From Blastobasis lacticolella (taxonomy: Eukaryota > Arthropoda > Insecta > Lepidoptera > Blastobasidae): DNA of 64,000 nt. A program made the translations under genes and the position numbers. The notes beneath the pieces are model-generated. The model saw nothing but the letters and a program-made list of their open reading frames with translations. It was not told the DNA's origin and made no database searches. Position 1 is the stretch's first letter, and the number at the start of each line of letters is the position of its first letter. This document shows, piece by piece, positions 37,711 through 50,600 of the stretch. Where the stretch lies: NCBI GenBank assembly GCA_905147135.1, contig LR990048.1:11330563-11394562 (forward strand), read 5' to 3'.

Positions 37711-40700
37711 TTATTTACCCTTTACATTTTAATATCGAATATAAAATTTACCTTATAAATAAAGCTTCTCGTGAAAGCTAAGACAAAAGAACAAAGCGAA
37801 CGGATTTACGAAGACTTATTCTAAATAATGGAGTGTCATATTTATATCGTTAACAAAGGGAAAACTTACTAATCTGGCGCTAAAATAAGTACAGTTATCC
37901 CTTTTATTATTTACTCAATTGCGGGGGAATAGAATGAGGTTTATTACTTTCTATTTATAATAGAGAACAAAGAGATATTACATTTGTAGAGGACGATGAT
38001 CCATAAAGTTTTCCGTGATATAAACCGTCGGCTTAACAGGGACATAAAGATTAATTAAACATTCGAAAGTTTCGTATCAGGGGTTTAGTGTGAATACAGA
38101 AAATGTAAATCTGTATAATCAGATATAAATATGGCTATTCTATCTTGGGTATGCAATCCCGAAAAATTTTTTTCGTGGATTCGTGGATGCGGGAAATCTG
38201 TCTCACGGATCCGCGCAGATCGGTTCTCAGTGTAATGCATCCAGCCACTTCTAGTCCTTTTGCGTACATTGTCATCCCATATAGTACACGGCGTCCATGA
38301 ACACGTTTGCTCTATTGTAATATCTACTTGAGAGCACGTCTATCTAACGTATAGGTATCGGTTCCACGACCATTCAACTATATAGAATAGAATAGAATAG
38401 AATAGAAAAAATTTATTTATCAACTATGAAGGTTTAGATACCTATATAAGGTTAGCTGTAAGAAATCCCATTATGAGATAAGCCCTCCTTTGCAATGTGT
38501 TTTATATTACTTTTTTATATAGTTCTAAGGTATTTAATGCAATAAAGAGTTTATATAAAACATCAGAACCCACCCTATTACCACTCAGCTTACTTTCTCT
38601 TTAAAAGCTTCGCAGGATTATATTATATGAACTTAAACTTAAAATCTCACTGTGGTTATTTCGACCGCAGAGCATAACAGGTAGGATTTACTGGCGATTG
38701 TTCCACCAAGTTATACTCTTTAATATATGATGATGAAATGGACTTAGTAAGTGGGTACGAATGATCGTAAATTTCCTGGCGGATCCCGCAATTTGTGTAG
38801 GACTCGACAGAATGGTGTTGCAAACCTTAATATGTCTTACTTTAATTATTATCTGAAATTCATCATCCATACATTAAATAAAGCCAGCTCACTCTACACA
38901 ACTAAAAATGATTTGAACAACGTTCGAAATTTTTATGTTCATTTCTAAGTAGAAGGACGTGATTATCCCCACATTTATGACTATATACTTATTTTTATTC
39001 ACATTCACTTAAGTAGCTAGTTGATTTTATGTAAGTACCATACCAAGTAACCGACCAATGTATTTTCCGCCTATTTTCGTCGATACTATACTTAACTAAA
39101 TTAGAGTTACTTTTATGTCATACTACCTACATAAATGTTTAGGGGTCGGGCTACATCTGGAAGCGCCGAATTTTCCTCTATTCCCATCACTTGCTGTCGC
39201 TCAGATGTTTCGTAGAGCGAGTGAGCCGCCCGCGCTTCCAATCCCAGGGGCATATAATGTAGCCTAATAAAATATAAAAGTACCTACATTAATCATGGGA
39301 ACACTTTAATATATCTATTTCTGCTAACCGAGAAGTCCTTGTATAGAAATATATTAAGAATTCTCGGTAATGAAAATGCGGGTAGGGTGTTTATGTCGGA
39401 AATAAGGAGGTAGATTTCTTTTTAGCTCGTAGCGAGCTCTTTTACTCAGAGCTTTATTATAGACATGATACTTGCCAGGGATATTTTATCGATACCTAGG
39501 TATTTAAGATAAGGCAGCGAAGCTATACGGTTTAGCTTTAGATTACAAAGTCTAATATTTATTGAACAGGGTTTGATAAGACGTAGGAATTGGCTCCTTG
39601 GTCCGCTCGCTGGCTTGCATGCACTCGTCTGGTGTGATTGCACTTCGGCTAGGTACCTAGAATATCCTAGATTTCGTCATACTGGGGATCGGAAAGTCCT
39701 GTTGGCTGCCTCATTGAACACACATAGCTAAGTAAAAATTTCAAATGGATTCTATTTTATATGATTGTAATCCAGTTTTTATTCATTATTAATATAGCTG
39801 TCTCCTCGATAACTTCAATAGTCTGGAGAAAAGAATTAAGTAGATACTTCTTTACAATTTCAATTTAGCTAAGATAAAATCTTGTTAATTCGTCTTCCTC
39901 GACTTCTCATAAACACGATATTATTATTTAAAAACTGAAAACGTATTGATATGAAAATACAGCAAAACACAAAGCACCCAATTCTAAATAAATATCCGCC
40001 GTAGATTTTCCGATAATCACATTGAAAAGGGCACATAATCTCGATGTGACACCGCTAGACGCTCCGGGACAACCTTTTGTGGCCAGTGTATGGGCCGAGG
40101 TAATACGTTCGCGAAGCTGGGCCCCTTTCATAATAGAAACGTGGCACAAAAGCCAGATAAAAGGAAAACAAGATAAAAGTGGGACCGGCTATTTAGTTTT
40201 TACGAGGAGGGATTAGCGGATGGCCAAGTAGCGGAACTAATGGGTATTGCCTCCCGAATTAGTGGTCATGGGGAGTTACTACAACAAAAGCGTGTCGTTC
40301 GCCGCGAGACGCTTGGTGGAAGGCGAACTCACTGACGAACTTTTAGTCGAATAATTAATGTGTTTTAAGGTAATGTGAAACACTCCCTTTTCTGAAACTA
40401 CTCAGTAAAACAAGTTTAGTTTAGTGTAGTAATACAATACAGCACACAGGAGCGGCGATATTTGAGTACCTATCCCGTAGATCTAATAGTTGTACTTAAG
40501 TACAAACCCATTAGTTAAGGAACGAAGGATAATTAGTAATTTACTTTATTTATATAGATAAAAATTATAATTATAAGATGGATATGTAGAGTAAATGGAT
40601 GAAAGAAAGATTTGAAAACCGGGCCTTAAGAGGACGACCTTTCAATACATTCACTGATCAGATCAGTAATGTTCTGAAAAAAACTGGGGTCTAAAGGGGC

Positions 40701-42889
40701 AAGCATGTACCTACCTATGAAAAGAGTTGTGGATATATAGGCAAGTCTAGGGAGATGTGTGAGGACAGAGCAAAGTGGCGGTCCATTGTCTCTACCTACC
40801 CCACCTGTGGGACACAGGCGTGAGCTTTATGTATGTATGTACTAATATTATTAAAAGACGAAAAATCTACTTATCATATTAATAAGACATTTAACCGATA
40901 AGGGCCATTAGCTACACCTAGAGCCACATGCTATACCAACGTACATTATTTTCCAACGTTTATATAATTTACAACGCCCATGGGAACGAACAGGGCTGGC
41001 TAAAGCCACAAAATCTACATTAAGTTAAAAGGAAGCTGTAGATCAACTTCCTTGTAAAATCAAGGACAAAATTATTGTTAGAGATTTAAGCATAATCCAG
41101 TGTAATATTGAAGATACTAAACTAAGTACTAACCTACACTTATTTAACTTAAAGGTACCTACGATGATATGTAGATATCTAGGGCCTGTTAATTATATAG
41201 CCCGAATATCGTATTATATTTAATTTAACCGAAATTCCTTTTTTTGTATGCTACTTTGCGTACGTTGCTTATGGGCAATTACAATTAATAAATGGGTACT
41301 AAGTAGGTACCTGCTATTATCTAGGTAATTTGTTTGCGAGTCGCATAGATTAATTTATTGGGATTGATTGGATGAGGCAATCCATTTCATAATTTGACCT
41401 ACAAGGAGGAATTCGAAACGTGTTCGGGATGGAAGGCGAAATTGACTATTCTTCCGAAAGAGCTCGGGACTTGCCGATGTTATCTTCATTTTTCCCTATC
41501 CTCGGAAGCCTTGACCTTACGGGACGTCATCCGCTTTCCTCTCTTTCGGGTTAATCGAAAATCTGACTTTCTGAAAATATATTGAAAGTTATTATTAGAT
41601 ACAGGGGTAGTTTTTCACTGAACCACGAAGTGCCTATAGAGAATTAATCAATATTAACTGTAACTCGCTCTACCTAGATAGTTGTCACTGTAGAATTATA
41701 TTTATCTCGCAGCTAACTTTTTAATTGTGGTGTCTCTTAACTGGCTAATCGATGTTATGCTATTGTGTATTTTCTTTATTGCACGCTTTGAGACATCCAA
41801 ATAATATAAAATAATACTTTCGAGCAGCTATAAAGATTGATGCGAGGTGTGTTACATTGCATAACTCGTCACGCCCGGGTCACCCGTACCTACGGACCGC
41901 TATCACACCGTTACCTCTCCCTATAAAATGAAAAATGCTGTAATTTTGTTAATTTTAATTTATTTTATTTTAAAACTTCAGTATACCGAATAACTATGTC
42001 GAATTTATTTATGTACCTATATGTTCGCTGTAGCCACCTAGCAACAACTAGCAACAACAACAACCTATCAACAACAAAGTGGGACGTTGGAAACAACGTC
42101 CCAATATTTCTTTTTTGCTTTGAAATATTACTACCTACTAGTGTCAAGTAGTACCTTTTGTATTTGGTAACACTTCGAGTGACGGACCCTGTAAGCAAAT
42201 TATCCTTACTTAATGTTCACAACACTACTTCCGGCTTAACCAGAAATCACTCCAAGGACTCGTGTTTCGGATAGTTTCCGTAGTTACCTACACACAAATT
42301 CATGAGCTATTATCACGAGGAACGGCTCTGGAATAATCTAACTTCATTTATATTCTATGCGGTGTATCGTGTGCCAATTGGATTGGATAGCTGTGAACAT
42401 CGATGATTGCGAATTTCAAATAACCCACTCCCTTCGGATTCGCATAGCAGATTTCGGTATCAATTTGGGTGTCAATCCTGTGTTGTAACAGGATACGTGC
42501 TGGATTATTTTGGTCACAAATACTCGTATGTTTAACAACTCTTAATATGTCTAGGTATACTTACATAAATCGTTTTTTATGCCAATCGGTAGACAAGGTT
42601 CGATTAACCCTTTAACCGCCAAGGTCGGATTAATCCGACAAATATTTTCGTGCTCATATCGCCAAGGCCGGATATTTACGACCAAATACCACTACTCGGT
42701 TAATCTGCCTTTTTGTTTGATAGCACTGTATTATATTCAAATAATGTTCATATTTGGTAAATAGTTGATGAAGTAATCATATACAATTGCTTACACTTTA
42801 GTTTCTAAGTTTAAATAAATAACTGATAGTATTCTTCGAAAAGTGTATTGATGTCCGACGTCCGTGGCGAAAATGCGCCAATGCGTTGC

Positions 42890-43084
42890 CCGCATCTGAA
42901 GATACCTCTAATATACCTCTTGAACGATCCCATGTCATAGTCCAAATGAAACACTGGCTGACTCATTCCACATCCGAATCGTACGAGCGAGAAACGTTCT
43001 TTCGAACCTTCGCGTCGTGACCAACAGAGGGTCTACGTAGTGAGGATGAGTACCCAGCCCACGGCGGGTGGTGCGATGGCGGAT
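42890..43084 (-). mobile_element. 3' part of the outer LINE (LINE-2)
   Basis: The minus-strand text encodes RHRTTRRGLGTHPHYVDP and RRFERTFLARTIRMWNE, the C-terminal pattern of a CR1/Jockey-like LINE protein. It continues the protein broken off at about 46330. The 3.2 kb between the two pieces is the inserted LINE-1. Confidence 0.7.
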
Positions 43085-46000
43085 TTTTTTTTACTTTTTG
43101 TCTAGCCAGGCATTTGACCGTCACCTCACCTGGTGGTAAGTGACGATGCGGCCGATGATGGAGCATGCCTGTCTAGGAACAGCCTATTCACTCTAGCCTT
43201 GAAGGCATCCAGATTATATTGATCAGAGAACACACTCGCAGGCAACGCATTCCACACCTTAGCCGTACGCATTATAAAAGTCGAGCCAAAGCGGCTCGTG
43301 CGGATAGCTGGAAGATCCATGACATAAGGATGGAGCGCTCGCCCGGATCGCGTCTCCCGATGGCGGAAAGGGGCCGGCAGAATTAGGTCGTGCAACTGCT
43401 TCGCACACTCTCCGAAGTGCAACCTGTAAAAGACCGACAAACGCGCAACCCTACGCCGATGCTCGAGGCTCTGCAGCTTAGCTTCAATCAACTGCAGATC
43501 ACAAATTAATTTCTTTGCACGTTTTTCCACCAAATCCAAAGCAGCCAGTTGGTATTTGGCTGATCCATCCCAGAGGTGGCAGCAGTACTCCATGCAAGAT
43601 CGGACTTGTGCTTGATATAACTGAAGCAACTGTCTTGAAGTGAAGTACCGCTTGCCCTTCGAGAGGATTCCATGTTTTTTAGCTGCAGTCTTGGCTTTTG
43701 ATTCGATGTACTGTCTAAAGTTGAGATTGGTTGATAGCTCAACACCCAGTAGCTGTAGGTTGTCGGTGATTACCACAGATACGCTTCGGAAAGTCGGAGC
43801 TAGATGGAATATTATGGACTCCGTTTAGCGGAAAATAACCATGCCTATGTTTTGGTGGCGTTGAACGACACTAGATTGACTTCGCCCCAATCGGACACTG
43901 CCTTGAGAGCCTCGTTCAAGCGAACAACCATGGCCTCTCGACAAGACCGAATATCGCCCCTGTTGGCTTTTGCATCTGCCAGATATCTATCCATTACTGT
44001 GCTGTCGTCTGCGTACCCAAAGATACCGGGTCCAAGCATATCGTTAATATGCAGCAGGAAAAGAGTCGCGGACAGAACCGACCCCTGAGGAACTCCCGCG
44101 TCGATAGCCTTCAGATCAGACGTGTAACCGTCTAGAACTACACGGATTGATCGTTCACTCAGAAAATCCGACATCCAGATGCAAAAGCCAGCAGGAGTAC
44201 CGTATGAGGGAAGCTTGCTTAAAAGGGCTGCGTGCCAAACCCTGTCAAAGGCCTTGGAGATATCAAGAGATACAGCAAGGGCTTCGCCATGCTTCTCAAT
44301 GGCCTCACTCCGGAATCCGTACTGGTGGTCGCTGAGGAGATCGTTACCTTCAAGATGCGCGAGGAGGTTCTTGTTCAGTGCACGCTCCATAATCTTACAT
44401 AGTATGGAGGTGACCGAAATAGGGCGGTAGTTGGTAGGGTCTGCGTGGCTGCCCTTCTTGGGCATGGGCTGCACATTGGCAAGCTTCTATGTCTTAGGTA
44501 CAATTCCAGTCTCTAGTGAGAGGCGATACAGGCGCGTGAGAATAGGAGACAACTCAGGGGCACAACTACGCTGACTACACTGGCACAACTACACGGGCAA
44601 GACTATTGCTGGTGTACCATCAGGTCCACTAGCCTTGTTCACGTCCGGACTCCGCAGGATTTTTAAAACCTCTTTCTGATGTATACGCACCTCTGCCATA
44701 GTGCAGTCAGCGCGGGGTGAGATAGGTGGAGTTTTTCCTGCAGTATCCAAACGTGAATGCGCCGCGAAATGAGAAGCAAGTAAATTTGCTTTCTCCTCCG
44801 CAGCATGCGCCAGTGTCCCGTCCGGTTTCAGCACGAACGAAGGTTGACTAAAATTGGATTTGACCGCTTTAGCCAAAGACAAAAACGCCTTACTCCCAGG
44901 AGGGTAAGATTCCAATTTGGTGCCAATCCGACATATGTGGTCGAATCGAACCCTGCGTAGCGTCCTTTTGCAAGACTTGGCGGCAAGGTTAAATGCTTTC
45001 TTCAGTTTGCGAGTATCCAGAGACATATGTGCTCGAGCCTCAGCCCAGGCAGAGTATGCCACCTGCTTCAGCGCTTCAGCGCGACTGCAGTCAGCACTAA
45101 ACCATGGACGAGACTTGCCGTTCATCGCTACGTCAGAAAACGGAATAAAGTATTCCATTCCCTGCCGTGTAACCGCGGTAACGGCTTCAGCACAACTCGA
45201 CGGATCGCCCAAAGAGAAGCATGCCTCCCGCCAAGGATAAGATGAAAAAAAGTGACGCATCTCATCCCAATTGAGACTTGGATTGGACTGCATTGAGATT
45301 AGAGTGCAGGCCTCGGATGTTAGTGAGGTGCATTTTGAGTGGAAGGGAGTTTAACGTTTATCCTTTTTCTGTGCTTCATGATAGTTTTTTTGAGTGATAC
45401 GTTGTTACAGGAGGACGGAAGTTGGACGAGGTGGCACTTCGCCGACCAGCTAAGTTGCTCACCATTGCCGCACGGGAAGGAGCCTGACGCGAAGACCGCG
45501 GGGCAGGGATGTTAGATGTCAAGTCAGAAATTATGGCACAGGCCTGTCGAAATTCTGGTACTTTAGAAAAAATTATGGTACGCAGTGTTAATAGCTGTAG
45601 TCTCCCTAAAATAGTACGAAAATGGCTAAAAAGGTACGCTACTTTTCTATTTGGGAGGGGGGATTGTCTGCCAGTGAGATTAAATACGTAAAAATCAACC
45701 CTTTCTTCAAGACAAGAAAGCTCTCCATACTTACAATTGCGAAAAGCAACCTTACGTTCATACAGTATTGTCTATTTTGCGTTGTCATAAGGCGCCGTGA
45801 ACGGAGCGGGCGAGATAGTCATATAGCTGGATTGATGTAAAATTATGGTACTTTTGCGTACCATAATGGAAGTACTATGGTACATGGTACGAACACCTGG
45901 AAAATGGTACGTGTACCATAATTATGGTACGTTTAACATCCCTGCCGCGGGGACGCCCGAACCCCCCCCAGATTGGCTACCTGACCCTCCCATCCGGTCG

Positions 46001-46329
46001 CCAACCGGCAGGGTAGAGCAATCTGGGATTTTTCGTGAGATGGCGGGGCAGCCTTTCACAGGTGGCTAACCAGCTACTTGGGCCCCCGACTATCTACGGT
46101 CGGCCAGAGGCGGCACCGTGCTTCGGATCCCGCTGCCCTCCGAAGCCAGGCTCCCGGTACGGGAGTGGTGAGCAGTAGAAAAAACTGTTACGCAGAGCGA
46201 CCACAACTGTCCAGACCCATCCTCCTATGGGGCTACCCCAGGCATCGCACCGAAACACGGCCAGGCCCCTTTACGACACGTTCTCCTGGAGGGTGGTGAC
46301 CAGCCACGGCCGAAGTCTACCACCAGAAA
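43085..46329 (-). mobile_element. Jockey/CR1-like LINE-1, RT kept, endonuclease deleted
   Basis: Reading 46329 down to 43085, the order is: 5' leader (interrupted by a hAT MITE), a jump from the start of the endonuclease (LTSEACTLI region) straight to NPSLNWDEMR, and then a reverse transcriptase in three pieces. The RT pieces are 45293-44589 (ends SGPDGTPAIV), 44474-43845 (YRPISVTSILCKIMER, SLDISKAFDRVW, PQGSVLS, GYADDST) and 43776-43126 (YFTSRQLLQLYQAQVRSCME, FGSTFIMRTAKVWNALPAS). A 3' UTR and an A-rich tail follow near 43085. The GYADD polymerase motif is intact, but frameshifts between pieces make the element inactive. Internal deletion boundaries are nearly complementary to those of the plus-strand copy at 32-34 kb. 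Confidence 0.88.
45496..45952. mobile_element. hAT MITE with 8-bp target duplication
   Basis: The element 45504-45944 (441 bp) has ends CAGGGATGTTA and TAACATCCCTG. It is flanked by the exact 8-bp duplication CCGCGGGG (45496-45503 and 45945-45952). Its interior is rich in palindromic TACCATAATTATGGTA-type motifs and ATGGTAC repeats. It has no transposase frame. Excising it restores continuity with the LINE leader at 31975-32550. The termini match those of the hAT element at 17093-17819, although the subterminal repeats differ. Confidence 0.92.
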
Positions 46330-47340
46330 GTTATGCTGAGGGCACCAAATCGGAAGTTCCTCGGAACACTCCCCATTGTACAGCCGATAAAACACACACA
46401 GGGAGCCAAAGTCCCTTCGGTTTGCCAATGGTTCTAACTTGCTTATTTGTACGGGATCATCGACAATTCGTACGGCGCGTCTCTGTACGGAGTCCACAGG
46501 ATTAAGCAGGTCGGCAGTTTCGCCGGCCCAAAGATGGGAACAATACTCCATATGAGACCGCAATTGTACCTTGTACAGCAGCAGGCGTTGCCCTGAGGTA
46601 AAGTATCGCTTGGACCGGTTAAGCACTCCGAGCTTTTTCGAAGCCAGTTTGGCCTTGCCTTCCAGGTGACTCCGGAATCGCACGCTATCCGATATGCCGA
46701 CACAAAGGATCCCGATACTTTTTGAGATGGAGAGGGGTGTTTCTTGAAACTGCGGTACTATGTCCAAAGGATCTTTTTTGGCGGAAAATACGCAGACCTG
46801 TGTCTTTCGGGAGTTTGGATAGTAGTGCCCTGTACCGGACCCGATCAAATGCCTTGGCTATGTCAAGACTGACAGCCAGAGCCCCCCCTTGCTCTCGACA
46901 GCCTCAACCCGCCGGTGCGTTAGGTACACAAGAAGGTCACCAGCTAAGCGACGATGGCGAAAGCCATATTTTTTTATTTTTTTTTGTAATTTGATGGGTC
47001 TGAATTATCACCCTTCTTGGGTATCGGATGCACAAGGGCTAGCTTCCACGAAGACGGCACCGTTCCAGAGGTAGGAAAGCTCGAATTAGCGCATTAGCAC
47101 GGGAGACAACCCGGGAGCACATGTTTTAAGAACAATAGCCGGAATGCCGTCGGGCCCACTGGACATCTGGATGTCTAGGGAGAGAAGCACACGTCTTATA
47201 ATTTTTTGGGTGAAACGAATTTCAGGCATGCTGCCCTCACACCTCGAGATTGTAGGCGGGCATAATCCAGATTTGAGTTTTTGGCAAAGAGATTACCCAA
47301 AAGATCAGCTTTTCCTTTGCCGTGTGGGCCAATAGGTCAT
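46330..47340 (-). mobile_element. 5'-side part of the outer LINE (LINE-2), RT fragment
   Basis: The minus-strand frame keeps MPEIRFTQKIIRRVLLSLDI, a SSGPDGIPAIVL block (about 47130) and KLGVLNRSKRYFTSGQRLLL with LRSHMEYCSHLW. These are the RT start and post-RT region of a LINE related to but distinct from LINE-1. The central RT with the YADD motif is deleted. The protein breaks at about 46330, where LINE-1 begins. Confidence 0.75.
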
Positions 47341-47448
47341 CCGGCTTGCGCAAAGGTGGAAAGTACCTACGCCTGCCGTGAAACCTGCCTTACGCTTAAG
47401 GGGACTTAAAAAATGAAAATACTGTCCGCGTTTTTAATTCATTAAAAT

Positions 47449-47454
47449 TTTATT
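47449..47454 (-). promoter_or_regulatory. Candidate TAF1 poly(A) signal
   Basis: AATAAA on the minus strand lies about 140 bp after the TAF1 stop codon, consistent with a short 3' UTR. Confidence 0.55.
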
Positions 47455-47594
47455 TCCTTACAATATTACAATAAAAACATACAAATAACAATTTAACAAT
47501 TATAATATTTCCTCTTAATATTATTTTTAATGTCGTCGCCATTACTTTGCTATTATCACCTAAATTTAGAATACAGGTAAAGTATTTGTCGTAT

Positions 47595-47669
47595 TTAGAA
47601 CCATAAGCCATCTTCAGCTTCTTCCTCACTATCTGTAACTTGGAGATCATCTTGTATGGCAGGATCCGG
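47595..47669 (-). CDS. TAF1 terminal exon (17 of 17)
   Basis: Encodes [20 protein letters not shown] followed by GLWF and TAA. The acidic SEEEAED run and aromatic end are characteristic of insect TAF1 tails. Acceptor TTACAG. Confidence 0.9.
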   Translation of the reverse strand, partial: PDPAIQDDLQVTDSEEEAEDGLWF

Positions 47670-50600
47670 CTGTAAAGAAATAAGATTACATTACAACACC
47701 TATTCGCATTTCTCATGAGACGTGACACAATTTACATAAAAACTATCTTTCTGGTTATCTTTTATGGAATATACGTGACTTAATAAAGGGACTGAAATAA
47801 TTTGTCAGAGTACTATGTCAGCAGAAGACAATAAATGAGCGTTACGTCCAATAAAACGTTCGCCAGTTATTACACTACAGGCTATATAGGCTGACATATG
47901 TCTTGTCGGGACGTAATAAAATATTAGTGTGTGTGGGTCATTATGTCGGAGGTCTCACTTGTTAAGATTAGCGTTATTAAAAATGAAAACATTTTGATCT
48001 GTGTACCTCCAGTTACGTACTTTTTTAGGTTAACATTTTTAATGCAGAGACGCTGCGTCGCCACCGACTTCGCAACAATGGCGCTGTGACCGCTGGGCTA
48101 TTGGCTAACTCAGTGGACAACTGAATTTGACATAAAATCTTACACTACTCTAATTTGGTATAGCCTATAGCCAGTGGCCTACGTAAATGACGTTGTGTAG
48201 AATTATCTAGTTCAATTCAGTTTCCAACTGAGATAAGACAATATCCCCGCTTACCGAGAGATCAATATCCGCCATTGTCAATTCATTTGGCACAAACTAC
48301 AAATGGGGTTCATATTTCTGAATTTGACTGCTAAACAGGTAAGTTGGTGGCGCTTTACTACTACTGTAATCATCATCATCATCATCATCCGAGAGGTCAG
48401 TCCCGGCTTCTGCCAGGGTCCGCTTTCCGACTTATTTCCCTCCATTTCGCCCAGTCCTGTGCATCGCGCCTTGGGCTCGCGTCGTAAACCGCTGTAATGT
48501 ACTACTGTTTGTAAAAGAGTTGGTGAAAGGTATGCTACCCACCTGCCAGTTCTCGGGCGGTTCCTCCTTGAACTGCGTTGTGGTGGGCGGTAGACCCTCG
48601 TCCATCGGCGGCTCCAGCGACGGCTCTAGGGGCATGTCCGTTTCCATGGGCTCCTCCTGAATGGGATACAAGGGTTTGTAGCTACCGAATTTGATTCCTC
48701 AGGCTTGCTAGAGACCGGCCATCGATTAAATCCGGTGGTAGGACTCAAATCGCTAATACGCCATATAGTGTATTTTACCATTCAACGCGCTGCAGTAATA
48801 ATTTTGACGTCAATACCCCGGTTATTCTCTCGAGCGTGAGGGCCTGAGATCAGCCTTGACCATGATCTAGGATTTGGCAAACCAGGTAATCACAGTAGAG
48901 CGTCTGACCTGCGTGGTCCGTGTCAACAGGGGAACATGGCCAAATTGGATCATGGTTACACATTCAGTCGCCTGCATGTGCAGGTTTCTCAGCAATATTT
49001 TCTCTTGCCGTAGAAGTCCGCCCCGCCAGCCATTAGGCCAGACTCAACGCGCTGTAGTAAATCCCACAAAATGAACAATCAAAGAAAGCCCCCTAACTCT
49101 GCCCATGTACCTACCTTGACAACGGTCGGGAACGTGTAGTCGTTATGCTGGTCCAAATCCACGAAGTCGTCGGAAGGCGGCGGCGGCTCGTCAAGCACTT
49201 CTTTCTTTATCAGGAACTCGGAAGTATCGAACGGCGTCTCGGTGACAGGCATGCTGTCGTCTGGTACCGGACACAAAGGTTAGTACAACGTGTAAATCTT
49301 TGCATAGTATAAAACAAAGTCGCTTTCCGTTGTCTGTCCCTATGTAACTGTGTACGCTTAGATCTTTTAAACTACGCGATGGATTTTAACAATTTTATTA
49401 ATTATGACATGCACTGAAATAAAATTATTATTGACCATTTAAATTACTGTTACTAACTACGTTAAGCTCATTGTTACTAGCATCATGGATGTAAATCCGA
49501 AATCAATTATTTGAATTTTAATTTCAATGCGGTTTTCAAAATAGAGTGATTCAAGAGGAAGGTTCATAAGCAAGAAAAAAGGGTATGTAGGGTAAAGTAA
49601 GTGTACGCGAAGTCGCGCCGGCTCCACTAGAAATTAATATAAAGGTTATCATCCAAAAAGTACCTGCGTTACTACCACGTTAGTAAATAGTTTGATAGAA
49701 TGCTTCATTCTCAACATATTTATTGCCTCAGTCACGCTATACGACCATTACCTACTAGAGTTGTTATTGAAGCTTCGATAAAAATTCGATGGCAATCATA
49801 GGAAAGCTACATTTTCAGGTTTCAAGAACAGCTCTAGGGATTGTCGTATAGCTTAACTATCCTAAATAAGAAAGGTTCAGAATAATGCATCCTGTTGTTA
49901 TTTAGTAACATAAATTTGTTGTTCGGCAGTTTAAAATTATGATACTTTTTGTATGGGCTTGGGAATGGTCTTCTTTTTCCCAGGGGTAGACAGAGACCAC
50001 TTTCTAATGTCCTCTCGCTTCTTCCACATACTTCAACCTTTTAATAACATGGTTATTGATTTAATTAAGGTATAAATCCGATAAAATTACTAAACATATG
50101 CTTACCAGGTTTGACAGACAACTGTATAGAATCTTTAGATTCAACCTCTTCGAGATCTGAGCCGCTTCCACTGTCCGAATATTGGAGATCTGAACAAAAT
50201 AAAATAAAAATAAAGTAAGACAAGAACATAGAAAATAAAATAAAAAGTAGAGGTACACGAAAAAGAAATACACACCTTCTTCCAAACTGTTTTGATCTTT
50301 TCTTGGTCTGCCTCGTTTTCTAGGTGTAGCGCCTATTATTGAGAAAAAAACATGTCATCAATCGAAATATGAACTTGTAGTTTAATAATAAGTATTAGGC
50401 ACAGAAATCATAATAAGAGTAAATAGAAATGAGCGCATGACATTGTCGCCTTTAGTATCAGATACTAGAGAGTTATTGCACAGTAGCAAAGTTTTGCGCA
50501 GAAGTGGCCGGACATGGCATTTTTATTTACTTACATTGAGTTCTGTGATGTTGGGCCTAAGGATGGGAAGGGCGTACACCCACCACCCTATTTTTGGATC

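Larger units (their letters stand above)
36031..42890. other. Intergenic, no gene recognised
   Basis: The stretch holds a 39-nt hairpin (36072-36110), SINE-A (37095-37195) and SINE-B (37540-37710) fragments, an AATAG microsatellite at 38388-38407 and a retroelement tail at 40600-40830. Two blocks, 40020-40340 and 41380-41590, are GC-balanced without known repeats and could be conserved non-coding sequence. No exon is supported. Confidence 0.45.

Noticed and set aside
46225..46848. 207-codon minus-strand frame as a host protein
   Set aside because: It runs through LINE-2 reverse-transcriptase C-terminal sequence into the leader of LINE-1, so it is a transposon chimera.
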